From a bacterium (GTDB lineage: Bacteria; JAJRZV01): 28,074 bases of DNA. Positions within the stretch are counted from its first letter, which is position 1. Each line of letters opens with the position of its first letter. The notes under the pieces were generated by a model. The model saw only the letters and a program-made list of their open reading frames with translations, searched no databases and was not told the origin of the DNA. The translations under genes were made by a program, and so were the position numbers. The stretch spans positions 1 to 28,074 of the forward strand of contig JAJRZV010000133.1 of assembly GCA_024275095.1 (NCBI GenBank), written 5' to 3'. Of the stretch, positions 7,666 to 15,803 are shown in pieces.

Positions 7666-9175
7666 CGCAAATCGTTGGCAATATAATTTGCCACATGTGT
7701 AGCTATTGCCATAATGGTAAGTTGAGGATTGACCCCAAGGCTCGATGGAATAACACTTCCATCAACAATGTATAGATTTTTTACATCATGCGTCTCACAG
7801 CGAGAGTTCACCACAGAAGCCCTGGGGTCCTCGCCCATACGACATGTACCGAGGGGGTGAAATGCCATAGATTCAACCATGGAGGGCTTAACGTTCATTT
7901 CACTGAGTTTTTTAAGATCATCTGGAGAAGACATTTCATCCATTCCAGCAATTCCCGGGAACACCCTTTTCGCACCTGCAGCAAAATAGATTTCCGCAAG
8001 CCTCACTGCACCATCACGCATTCTAAGAGCTTCCTCTTTGCCGAGGTTATAAATATATACCGGCCTGCCACCCACGCAAAGCACCCGGCCTGAGGGCTTA
8101 TCTGAAACCATAATACCAAAAGTGGAAACCCTGCCATAGTTTTCCATCAATTCTTTATGTTTTCTGCCAAAAAATGGGAGTCCCATGGCACCAACAGCTG
8201 GAGGTACTGTCACACCTTCGAAAACAATTCCATGGCCTTTGAACTCGTCAACAAGATAATTCTGCGGCACACCTTTCCACATCTCGATGTCTTCATCAAA
8301 AAAGGCGCCCACGCGCGCACCAGGATGAACAGTTAAGTTGCTACCCACCTAGCCTGAAGAATTGGCCAGCTTGTGTTTAAGTAGAAACCAGGGTGTAATC
8401 AATGCTCCTCCACAAAAGCTACTACTTTTGCACTTACATGGAAGCTGCCCACAGGTTCATCTGTCTCTTCATGAAGAATTGTGCCACGTACGCCCCTCGC
8501 CACGCCGCCATTAACGTCTATACTGTCAACACGACAATTGGCATAAATACGTGCACCCATCTCCGAAGCCATTGGTACGTATGTAACATGCATTGCTCTT
8601 TTGGCATCAGTGGGACATCCGAAGGCACATCTTCCGCATCCTCGACAGAGCTTTTCATCGTAATTCCGTATAATGGGCTTGCCGCTCCAGCCCAGTTTTT
8701 TGCATCCTCGATCTATAATTTCGCCGTTTTTCCCCATTACCTTCCAGTTAACCGGTTGGGCCTTGATAATCTTTTCCACCTTCTCGTAGCAGGGTTCCAG
8801 GTCTTTCATCAGCATGTTCTTTACACCAAAATTTTTTACCCATGACTCGAACACATATTCCTCCGGTCTGAGTGTCGTACCAGAATTGACCGTGGTGGTC
8901 CCTCCAATACATCGCCCAAGTGGAATAGGTATAGGTGGAATTCCAATGGTAGCCGTACTACCCCCATCACTATACATGAGCTTGAATGCCTCGAGAGGGT
9001 GGGTGTTATAGTCTTCCTTTTTAAAATACCCCCCCTCTTCCAGTAACACCACGTCCAGCCCCGCTTCCTTAAGCTCCTTTGCAAGCACCGCCCCTCCTGC
9101 ACCAGAACCGACAACAACCACATCTGCTTGATCTTCCAACCGGTTAGTACCGATGCTTCTCTGGGTATAAATCAT
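7662..9175 (-). pseudogene. GMC-family FAD-dependent oxidoreductase, disrupted by a frameshift and an in-frame stop
   Basis: Two pieces of one GMC oxidoreductase (about 504 aa if repaired) lie in different frames. The N-terminal piece (9175-8399) has the FAD-binding VVVGSGAGGAVLAKEL (20-35), the GMC segment GRCIGGTTTVNSGT, and a four-Cys cluster at 177-187. It runs into TGA after KVVAFVEEH. In the -1 frame the protein continues with GGALITPWFLLKHKLANSSG, then meets TAG at 8351-8349, then VGSNLTVHPGARVGAF and the C-terminal domain with HPLGTCRM and GVNPQLTIMA (active-site His and Asn). Adding one T to the TTTT run near 8419 would read VVAFCGGALITP, the family pattern. The start ATG at 9175 has GGAGGAG upstream and overlaps the preceding stop. 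Two lesions within about 75 bases argue for real decay rather than a single read error. GMC enzymes oxidise alcohols or sugars; the substrate is unknown. Confidence 0.9.
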
Positions 9176-9732
9176 TGTGTCTCCTCCGGCATACATTCCA
9201 GGTGATAGTCATAATAACCAATGAACTTCTCATATTCCTCACTGCTGTAAAATCCCATACATACAAATCCCTTGAGAGCCATAAAGAGATTGCGCTTGAA
9301 TGAAATGCGACTCTTTTCGAGAGATTCCACGAAAGCATGGGCTTTGTCATCATCCATTTTGTGAAGCGGTTCAAGACCAAAGTGGAGGCCCTGAAATATC
9401 TCTCCCCACACGAGCAGGGCTGTAACCATGATATATACAATCGTCCATATCACCGGCCCAGCACCGCTTGCACGAAGGAACCAGCCGCATAACAAATATG
9501 CCCCAACAGTAATAATCGTATTGACGGCCGCCATGTAATTCAGGTGATAAAAGGCCACCTTTACTCCCTTTCTGCTCAAAGCATCCAGGCTGCTCACGAA
9601 AGAATCGATCCGCCTTACCAGTTCCGGATCGTCTTCTGCACCTGCCGGGTAGAGCCCACCCCTGGGTACTATCTGGCGAGCAAATGCCTTAAAGTATTCT
9701 GCAACTCGACCTGTGATGATTTCTCCTTCCAT
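9172..9732 (-). CDS. Small membrane protein resembling the gluconate 2-dehydrogenase subunit 3-like partner of GMC oxidoreductases, 186 aa
   Basis: The N-terminal half (FARQIVPRGGLYPAGAEDD, LVRRIDSFVSSLD) and C-terminal half (SLEKSRISFKRNLFMALKGF, FYSSEEYEKFIGYYD) fit my recollection of the helical partner proteins encoded beside bacterial GMC oxidoreductases. Between them lie two hydrophobic segments, roughly 61-80 (AAVNTIITVGAYLLCGWFLR) and 85-104 (GPVIWTIVYIMVTALLVWG), so it would sit in the inner membrane and could anchor the flavoprotein. ATG 9732 is chosen over upstream in-frame starts because GGAGGGGG precedes it and the upstream extension overlaps the AMMECR1 gene. It overlaps the GMC start by 4 bases (ATGA). 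Since the GMC partner is broken, this gene may be on its way out too, although its own frame is intact. Family assignment is moderately sure. Confidence 0.75.
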   Translation of the reverse strand: MEGEIITGRVAEYFKAFARQIVPRGGLYPAGAEDDPELVRRIDSFVSSLDALSRKGVKVAFYHLNYMAAVNTIITVGAYLLCGWFLRASGAGPVIWTIVYIMVTALLVWGEIFQGLHFGLEPLHKMDDDKAHAFVESLEKSRISFKRNLFMALKGFVCMGFYSSEEYEKFIGYYDYHLECMPEETQ

Positions 9733-9745
9733 GGAACCCCCTCCT

Positions 9746-10372
9746 TTACTCTGCACAGCTTTTTGACAGCGGTTTTTCTTCAACCTCCCCCGACGGGGTC
9801 TTTTCCGCAAAGATCTGTCCCGTAAATTTCATTACCTCCACATCTCCCATCTTCCACGCATCCACGGGAAGACCCGCCTTTACACATGTTTGAGAAAGGA
9901 ATTCTTCCTCGTCCCAGCCATACTCTACCGCCACCTGTGGTAACAGTAATCCTGATGTCCATGATGCCTTTACAATAAGACCATCGCGGCCCACCTTTAT
10001 GGCCTGGGGCAATTCGTAAGAATGCTTGACTCGCACAGGTTCTGGAGGAGTAAGTACCGTAACCTCGAAAACCACGCCATCCAGTTCTTCTGCTTCAAGC
10101 GGGGGAAATCGCGGATCACCAAAAGCGGCTTCTTCCGCGGAGGAGATAAGGGCTTTCCACAATGGATAAACAGGATATGGGTAACCGATACAACCGCGCA
10201 GGTGATGTTCTGGATAGGTCTCTATGGTTGTGAATACCCCTTGCTTTTCCTGAAAACGTCTTTTAAGCTCACCAAAAATATCCTGAGGAAATTCGCCTTT
10301 GCCCAATTTATCTTCTACGTGAAACCGTGCACTTTTAACAAGAATTTTGCCGTCTTCCAGGGTAACAGCCAT
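9746..10372 (-). CDS. AMMECR1 domain protein, 208 aa
   Basis: The protein covers a full AMMECR1 domain. The hallmark LRGCIGY is at 58-64 (HHLRGCIGYPYPVYPL), followed by SSAEEAAFGDPRFPPLEAEEL and FEVTVLTPPEPV, then GLIVKASWTSGLLLPQVAVEYGWD, which is the usual order. AMMECR1 is conserved from archaea to humans with no established biochemical activity; in many prokaryotes it is joined to or next to Memo-like and radical SAM genes, which are not seen here. It is the first gene of the minus-strand chain; 13 bases separate its stop from the next start. The ATG at 10372 has only AAGGG very close upstream, so the initiation signal is weak. Confidence 0.93.
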   Translation of the reverse strand: MAVTLEDGKILVKSARFHVEDKLGKGEFPQDIFGELKRRFQEKQGVFTTIETYPEHHLRGCIGYPYPVYPLWKALISSAEEAAFGDPRFPPLEAEELDGVVFEVTVLTPPEPVRVKHSYELPQAIKVGRDGLIVKASWTSGLLLPQVAVEYGWDEEEFLSQTCVKAGLPVDAWKMGDVEVMKFTGQIFAEKTPSGEVEEKPLSKSCAE

Positions 10373-10407
10373 GCCCTTATATTATGAAAAGCCCGTAAGG
10401 ATTTCAA

Positions 10408-10436
10408 TTTATACTCAAAAAGAGCTGTGCCGCCAA
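10408..10436 (-). promoter_or_regulatory. Candidate promoter for the AMMECR1-to-SRPBCC chain
   Basis: On the minus strand TTGGCG (10436-10431) is followed after 17 bases by TATAAA (10413-10408), placing a start near 10401 with a leader of about 29 bases. An alternative pair, TTGAAA (10407-10402) with TAATAT (10384-10379) 17 bases on, would start transcription at or next to the ATG and give a nearly leaderless message. Neither was tested. Confidence 0.4.
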
Positions 10437-10502
10437 TTTTATCTTTTTCCTTTTGACGACCTCGAAGCACATGTATCATCATCCGCTCGTGGTTCTTTCA
10501 AT

Positions 10503-11339
10503 TCAAAACAATGCGAAGCGCACGTTCATTATTACGCCTGAAGAATGCAAGACGAGATACACATTCAGAGAAAATGCCGGGTTTTTCTTTTCCCTCATGT
10601 GAAACCACGCATTTAATCCTCCTACAGAAGCTCCGAGCAAAGCACCACCGAGTACATCTGTAAAATAATGCTTGTCTGCAGCAATCCTCAAATACCCTGA
10701 CACAGCTGCTGCAATAAAGAATCCCGCGCTCATAACCCGGGCATACGGATAACCGCGTTTCAACGCTGTAATGCTTGTCGATGTCGCCAGGGAAAACGCA
10801 AAGGATGTGTGCCCGGATACAAAAGAAAGGTTATCGTTACCGTGAGGCGCGTGCTCACTCTGTCCCAGGTGTGCATAAGGTCTGCGCCTCAAAGTCAGGT
10901 ACTTTGTCATCTGCGTCAGTACTGAAGAAAAAATCACTGACTCCGCCTGAACGAAAAGTGCAGGGTAGAGATGTCCGTTTTGTTCCTTTCGAAGTTCTGC
11001 AACGGCGATATACGCGCTGGATAAAGCAGGAAGTGCAACAAAGCTTGTGACTGAAGAAAGTGTATCCGCCGCCCCCTTCTGCTGCCAGACAAGCCTTTCG
11101 CGCATCCAGCTGTCAAGCCCGTTCACCGTGGGCTCACCATTATCATTAACAGGACACCAGCGGCAGGCATCTGTGACAAGATTCTCCTGTAACGTTTCAA
11201 GAGAGACCCAACCAAGTAGAAGGAAAGAAGCAACAGGCAATTCCCATTGAACAGAGATAAGGGGTATGTATTTACCAGATACCCCTTCCTGGTCGACCGG
11301 AGTAGATATGATGGCTATTGTGAGAATTGCAGACCACAC
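10503..11339 (-). CDS. Periplasmic PAP2-family lipid phosphatase, 278 aa
   Basis: The three PAP2 phosphatase motifs are present: K146-x6-RP (KYLTLRRRP), SFVSGHTSF with catalytic His177, and GYLRIAADKHYFTD with Arg218, His224 and Asp228. Such enzymes hydrolyse phosphate from lipid phosphates or pyrophosphates in or at the membrane. A hydrophobic N-terminus and further hydrophobic segments (around 35-50, 98-115, 203-217) suggest export and membrane association. A Cys pair (ACRWCPVN, 59-65) precedes the core. The proposed start is GTG at 11339, with AAAGGG about 10 bases upstream, only 18 bases after the histidine kinase stop and in the same frame, so it is likely translated from the kinase message. 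Substrate unknown. Confidence 0.88.
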   Translation of the reverse strand: MWSAILTIAIISTPVDQEGVSGKYIPLISVQWELPVASFLLLGWVSLETLQENLVTDACRWCPVNDNGEPTVNGLDSWMRERLVWQQKGAADTLSSVTSFVALPALSSAYIAVAELRKEQNGHLYPALFVQAESVIFSSVLTQMTKYLTLRRRPYAHLGQSEHAPHGNDNLSFVSGHTSFAFSLATSTSITALKRGYPYARVMSAGFFIAAAVSGYLRIAADKHYFTDVLGGALLGASVGGLNAWFHMREKKNPAFSLNVYLVLHSSGVIMNVRFALF

Positions 11340-11357
11340 ACCAGAGAAAACCCTTTT

Positions 11358-13295
11358 CTACTGATTTTTCTTTTTTCTTCCCTTAAAAATTGTTTGGATT
11401 TTCAATTTCAACTGATCGATGGTAAACGGTTTCTGGATAAAATAAGCTTCTTCGTCCAGCACACCGAACTGAGCAATAACATTGTCTGTATAACCAGACA
11501 TGTACAGTACCTTTACATCAGGTTCAATTGACTGGACAATATCGGCGAGTTCCTTACCATTTACGTGGGGCATGATGACATCCGTCAACAACAAATCAAC
11601 ACCACCCGGGTATTTTTTGAGCAACCGGACGGCTTCAGCGGCACCGTCAGCTTCAAGCACCTGGCACCCCAGGTGTTTAAGCATCTGACGGGTGATTTTT
11701 CTCACTGAAGCATCATCCTCTACGAGAAGAACAACCAGAGCTTCCAGCACAATGTTTTCGCCTTCTTTCTTCGACTCCTCTTGCTGTGTGCTCCCTGGCT
11801 CACTGACAAGAGGAAAATAAACCTTGAAGGTTGTGCCCACGTTGATTTCCGAGTACACGTGTATATCGCCCCCTGCCTGTTTGACGATTCCGTATACAGT
11901 GGAAAGACCAATCCCCGTGCCGCTTCTTTTGGTGGTGAAAAACGGTTCAAAAATTTTCGATTTTACGTCCGGCGGAATCCCTGAGCCGGTATCTGAAACT
12001 GATAAAACTGCATAGGGTCCTGCAGAAATATCAATATATTTACGTGCATAATCATCAGAGACATGTATTGCAGCCGTTTCTACTGTAAGCGTCCCACCAC
12101 GGGGCATCGCATCGCGGGCATTGACTGCGAGATTAATAACCACCTGTTCGATGCGTGATGGATCTGCTTTTATAAAGCATGGTTGAGGCGAGAGTATGAA
12201 CTCGGCGTGTATATGCTCACCAATTGTTCTGCTGATAAGACTCATTGTTTCCCGCACGATATTGTTGAGGTCTACAACCTCAGGACTGACTATTTCTCTA
12301 CGCGTAAAAGAAAGAAGACTCCTCACAAGTTCTGAACCCTTGCGCGCTGCCTGTTGAATATCACATATATCCTCGAAAATCGGGTTGCTCTCGTCCAGCT
12401 GGTGTTTCAACATATCCGCACAGCTGAGAATAACAAGGAGTATATTGTTAAAATCATGTGCTATCCCCCCGGCCAAACGTCCGAGCGCTTCCATTTTCTG
12501 CGCTTCATAAAGCTGCGCTTCAAGCCTGCGCTTCTCTTCACGCGCAACAACCTGTTCTGTAATGTCACGTGTGATGCCCAGGTAAAGATCCCTTCCCAGT
12601 GGACCCTCCTCAAGGCGGGTTACAATAGCTTCCACGGTGACACTGGAACCGCTACGATGGATTAATTCGAGTTGAATGGTCATCGGGAAAGACACATCTT
12701 CACTGCGCAGGGCCGTCTCGAATACTGCAAAGGAACCCGGCTCCATAATGTCCGTGACAGTACGATTCGACATCTCCTGGGCAGAATAACCCGTCAGTTT
12801 TTCCACCGAAGGACTGACGTAAAGAATTCGTCCGTTCCTGTCAGTAATCCAGAGAACATCTGATGCCTTTTCGGCGAACATCTGAAAAATGGAAGCATCC
12901 CTCTCAAGAGATATAAGTCTCTCGTGTGCCTCAAGAGCCCTCAGCAATACATCCGCAGGATGATGAGATGCAACACCGTGAAGCTTCACAAAAAAATACG
13001 AAGTCTCCCTACCGTTACCGGTGTAGAGAGCAAGAATAACAGGCACGTTTTCCGCAGCTTTCTCAAGCACCTCTTTCCACTCGGAATACCGGAATTCCTG
13101 GAGTGTCTCTGGCACGAGCAAAAGGCAGTGAAATCCATTATCTGAGAGTGAGGTGAGCAGTTCGTGCGGCGTATTCACGCAGGTGAAATTCCACGATGCT
13201 ATCGTTCCTGAGACATCCTGCTGCAAAAATTCCTGAACAGGTAACCACTGCCCATAGCACAGTATATTTATCTCTTGAATTTCCGCCCTGTTCAT
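11358..13295 (-). CDS. Soluble hybrid sensor histidine kinase (pseudo-receiver, PAS, HisKA, HATPase, receiver), 645 aa
   Basis: Order of domains: residues 1-125 look like a receiver fold without its phosphoacceptor Asp (CLLLVPETL where the Asp strand would end); a PAS domain at about 135-250 (VLWITDRNGRILYVSPSVEKLTGY); HisKA with GGIAHDFNNIL, His280; HATPase with N box VINLAVNARDAM, SDTGSGIP, FEPFFTT and GTGIGLSTVYGI; and a C-terminal receiver at 520-640 with Asp527/528, phosphoacceptor Asp572 (LLTDVIMP) and Lys622. No transmembrane segment is seen, so it should sense a cytoplasmic signal. The ATG at 13295 has GGTGGTGA upstream. The only close partner is the PAP2 gene 18 bases downstream; no separate response regulator is encoded nearby. 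The ligand is unknown. Confidence 0.95.
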   Translation of the reverse strand: MNRAEIQEINILCYGQWLPVQEFLQQDVSGTIASWNFTCVNTPHELLTSLSDNGFHCLLLVPETLQEFRYSEWKEVLEKAAENVPVILALYTGNGRETSYFFVKLHGVASHHPADVLLRALEAHERLISLERDASIFQMFAEKASDVLWITDRNGRILYVSPSVEKLTGYSAQEMSNRTVTDIMEPGSFAVFETALRSEDVSFPMTIQLELIHRSGSSVTVEAIVTRLEEGPLGRDLYLGITRDITEQVVAREEKRRLEAQLYEAQKMEALGRLAGGIAHDFNNILLVILSCADMLKHQLDESNPIFEDICDIQQAARKGSELVRSLLSFTRREIVSPEVVDLNNIVRETMSLISRTIGEHIHAEFILSPQPCFIKADPSRIEQVVINLAVNARDAMPRGGTLTVETAAIHVSDDYARKYIDISAGPYAVLSVSDTGSGIPPDVKSKIFEPFFTTKRSGTGIGLSTVYGIVKQAGGDIHVYSEINVGTTFKVYFPLVSEPGSTQQEESKKEGENIVLEALVVLLVEDDASVRKITRQMLKHLGCQVLEADGAAEAVRLLKKYPGGVDLLLTDVIMPHVNGKELADIVQSIEPDVKVLYMSGYTDNVIAQFGVLDEEAYFIQKPFTIDQLKLKIQTIFKGRKKKNQ

Positions 13296-13385
13296 GGATT
13301 CACCACCCTATCCCCCTCGTGCAGAAAAACAGAAAATTAGAGAAAAGCAAAAATGCCAGAGTGAGCACCTGTATTTTATGCAATC

Positions 13386-13414
13386 ACACTAATGAAAAAC
13401 CTAAAAAAAGTCAA
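13386..13414 (-). promoter_or_regulatory. Weak candidate promoter for the hybrid kinase gene
   Basis: On the minus strand TTGACT (13414-13409) is followed after 17 bases by TAGTGT (13391-13386). The -35 box is good, the -10 box poor. It lies in the 185-base gap between tyrS and the kinase gene, which otherwise shows no clear terminator or gene. Confidence 0.25.
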
Positions 13415-13480
13415 CAAGATACTTAAATTCTTCAAACTTCCTGCTGGCAATTCTTAAATTTTGTTACGACAGACACTTAT

Positions 13481-14701
13481 TCAAACAATACATACCTTTT
13501 TGATAAACTTCTTGCCCACTCTGAGAATAAACCTTTCGCCTGAGCAAAAAGTTCTGCATTCATCAGTGACTTTTTCACCATCGATTTTCACAGCTCCCTG
13601 CGAGAGCAAACGACGGGCTTCTGAATTACTTTTCGCTGCCCCCGTACGTCTGATGAGTTGAAGAAGTGTAATGGAAGACCCTTCCGGCACAGCGATCTCA
13701 ACTGTCTCAATATCATCGGGTACAGATTTTCTGGAAAATATCTGTTCAAACCGGCGCTGTGCACCTTCTGCATCCTCTACAGAATAAAAACGCTCAACCA
13801 TCTCAAAGGCGAGGGCTTTTTTCGCATCCATAGGATTCATTTCTCCGCGTGAGCATCTGGCCTTCCATTCATTAATCGTGGACATGGGTTTGCTGCTTAA
13901 TAATTCGTAATACCTCCACATCAGTTCATCAGATATGGACATAATCTTGCCAAATATCTGATCCGGCGGCTCGGTAATGCCAATATAATTACCGTAAGAT
14001 TTGCTCATTTTCTTTACACCGTCCGTACCTTCAAGAAGGGGCATCGTCAATATTACCTGGGGTTCAAGGTCGTAAGCACGCATGATTTCTCTGGCGAGAG
14101 CAAGGTTGAACTTCTGATCTGTACCTCCAAGTTCAACATCGGCTTTGAGGTGAACCGAATCGTATGCCTGAAAAAGCGGGTAAAGAAATTCATGTATAAA
14201 GATGGGCTGGTTTTTCCTCACCCGCCCTTTGAAATCATCACGTTCGAACATCCGCATAACAGTGTATTTAGATGCAAGCTTTACAATATCTGTAGGAGTA
14301 AGTGAATTAAGCCATGTACTGTTGAATACCACGTGGGTTTTCTCTGGGAGAAGAATTTTAAAGGCCTGGTCCTGGTATGTCTTCGCATTCTGCATTACTT
14401 CCTCGCGTGAAAGCGGCTTCCTCACCTCAGAGCGACCTGTAGGATCACCGATCATCGCTGTAAAATCGCCGATAATAAAGTACACCTCGTGCCCCAGCTC
14501 CTGAAACTGCCTGAGCTTGGTGAGAAGTACAGTATGACCCAGGTGGATATCGGGAGCGGTTGGGTCAAATCCTGCTTTAATTCTCAAAGGTGTGCCCGTA
14601 GAGATGGATCGCTCGAGTTTCCTGATCAATTCCTCTTCAAGGAGGATTTCCACCGTCCCCCGGCGGATAATTTCAAGTGCCTGATCTATATCTGTGACCA
14701 T
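13481..14701 (-). CDS. tyrS: Tyrosyl-tRNA synthetase
   Basis: This class I synthetase attaches tyrosine to tRNA-Tyr in the cytoplasm. The HIGH-type motif is [11 protein letters not shown] (48-57), followed by [20 protein letters not shown], the tyrosine-pocket stretch [22 protein letters not shown] (near 178-199), and the KMSKS loop at 231-235 ([12 protein letters not shown]). The C-terminal 65 residues form an S4 RNA-binding domain ([21 protein letters not shown]). The pattern fits the TyrS2/TyrZ-like branch more than the classic E. coli type. ATG at 14701 is preferred; a GTG three codons upstream is also open. Neither has a good Shine-Dalgarno. It follows mrp with a 73-base gap containing a possible promoter. 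Confidence 0.97.
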   Translation of the reverse strand: MVTDIDQALEIIRRGTVEILLEEELIRKLERSISTGTPLRIKAGFDPTAPDIHLGHTVLLTKLRQFQELGHEVYFIIGDFTAMIGDPTGRSEVRKPLSREEVMQNAKTYQDQAFKILLPEKTHVVFNSTWLNSLTPTDIVKLASKYTVMRMFERDDFKGRVRKNQPIFIHEFLYPLFQAYDSVHLKADVELGGTDQKFNLALAREIMRAYDLEPQVILTMPLLEGTDGVKKMSKSYGNYIGITEPPDQIFGKIMSISDELMWRYYELLSSKPMSTINEWKARCSRGEMNPMDAKKALAFEMVERFYSVEDAEGAQRRFEQIFSRKSVPDDIETVEIAVPEGSSITLLQLIRRTGAAKSNSEARRLLSQGAVKIDGEKVTDECRTFCSGERFILRVGKKFIKKVCIV

Positions 14702-14731
14702 TGCTTTCACAAAAATTAAAAAAGTGGCGGT

Positions 14732-14760
14732 ATGTTAATATGCGCAATTATGGATATCAA
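14732..14760 (-). promoter_or_regulatory. Candidate promoter for tyrS
   Basis: On the minus strand TTGATA (14760-14755) is followed after 17 bases by TAACAT (14737-14732). A start near 14725 would leave a leader of about 25 bases. No T-box-like structure is possible in so short a leader. Inferred from boxes only. Confidence 0.35.
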
Positions 14761-14774
14761 CATGCAATACATAT

Positions 14775-15803
14775 TCAAAGCTGCAGGTGATCTCGAATTT
14801 TCTCACATGCTTCCAGGAACGCAGCGGAGACCGATGATTCGGAATTGACCAGTGTAAGGGGCAAACCCGGTGTGCGTGAAAGTTCAACAGTCAAGGGGAT
14901 CCTGGCCAGTACAGGCAGCCCGGATTCATTCAAAAATTCGCTGTACTCACTGCTTTCAAATATGCGTTCCTCGTGACCGCACTGGGAGCATTTATAGTAA
15001 CTCATATTCTCCACCACACCGATAACATGAACATCCACCTTCTGAAACATGGTATGTGCCCGGCGCGCATCTTCTACTGACATTTTTTCAGGCGTTGTAA
15101 CAATAATGGCTCCATCAATGTATACATTCTGTACAAGTGTAAGCTGGGCATCACCAGTGCCAGGTGGTAAATCCACAAGAAGCACATCTACATTTTCCCA
15201 TACAGTATCTTCGATAAACTGTTGAACCGCCTTCATCACCAGCGGACCTCTCCATATGACCGCATCTTCTTTTTTCAGAAAAAAACCAATGGAAATAATT
15301 TTTATTCCTTCTACTTCTACAGGGAAAATTTTCAAACCATCAGGAGAAGCGGGTTTTTCTGTGGTTTGAAATAGCACGGGAATGTTGGGTCCATAAATGT
15401 CCGCATCCATAATTCCGGGTTTCAACCCCAACCTCAGAAATCCACCACAGAGGTTGGCTGTAACAGTGGATTTACCAACCCCCCCCTTCCCGCTGGCGAC
15501 GGCCAGTATTTTCTTCACGCCTTCAATGTGGCGCCGTACGAAAGGGGTGGGCTTTTTACCTCCTCTCTCCGCGTCAACCTCCCAAGTAACCTCTACACGG
15601 GGGGTATCTTCAAGAGCAATTCTTATACGATTTTCGATTTCTCGCTTAATTTCCTCTTTACCACTGAAATCCCGGAGCCTGAGGAGCACACCGTCCTGAG
15701 TAACCTCAACTTCTTTTACCATGCCAAAAGATACAATATCCCTGGTGTACCCCGGATATTGAACACCCTTGAGAATTTCAACAATCTTCCCCTTTTCAAT
15801 CAT
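14775..15803 (-). CDS. Mrp/ApbC-type iron-sulfur cluster carrier ATPase, 342 aa
   Basis: Mrp/ApbC/Nbp35-type P-loop proteins bind and deliver Fe-S clusters to apoproteins in the cytoplasm. Residues 1-75 form an N-terminal MIP18/DUF59 domain, then KKILAVASGKGGVGKSTVTAN carries the deviant Walker A (105-113), followed by MDADIYGPNIP, VDVLLVDLPPGTGDAQLT and VENMSYYKCSQCGHEERIF with the cluster-binding Cys272 and Cys275. Length and order match the family. ATG at 15803 is chosen over upstream in-frame starts because GGGGAGGAGA precedes it and the longer reading lies within the YhaM gene. It overlaps the YhaM-like gene end by 8 bases, so the two are probably coupled. Confidence 0.95.
   Translation of the reverse strand: MIEKGKIVEILKGVQYPGYTRDIVSFGMVKEVEVTQDGVLLRLRDFSGKEEIKREIENRIRIALEDTPRVEVTWEVDAERGGKKPTPFVRRHIEGVKKILAVASGKGGVGKSTVTANLCGGFLRLGLKPGIMDADIYGPNIPVLFQTTEKPASPDGLKIFPVEVEGIKIISIGFFLKKEDAVIWRGPLVMKAVQQFIEDTVWENVDVLLVDLPPGTGDAQLTLVQNVYIDGAIIVTTPEKMSVEDARRAHTMFQKVDVHVIGVVENMSYYKCSQCGHEERIFESSEYSEFLNESGLPVLARIPLTVELSRTPGLPLTLVNSESSVSAAFLEACEKIRDHLQL

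Noticed and set aside
8395-8425. Programmed frameshift or recoded stop joining the two GMC pieces
   Set aside because: No slippery heptamer lies in the right frame near GCTTTTGTGG, and a second stop (TAG) follows in the shifted frame within 20 codons. Two lesions fit decay better. The first stop is TGA but is out of frame with the homologous protein, so selenocysteine does not help.
13296-13480. Possible small RNA or terminator between tyrS and the kinase gene
   Set aside because: The region is AT-rich with short TTAAATT repeats but shows no stable hairpin with a T run and no open frame.
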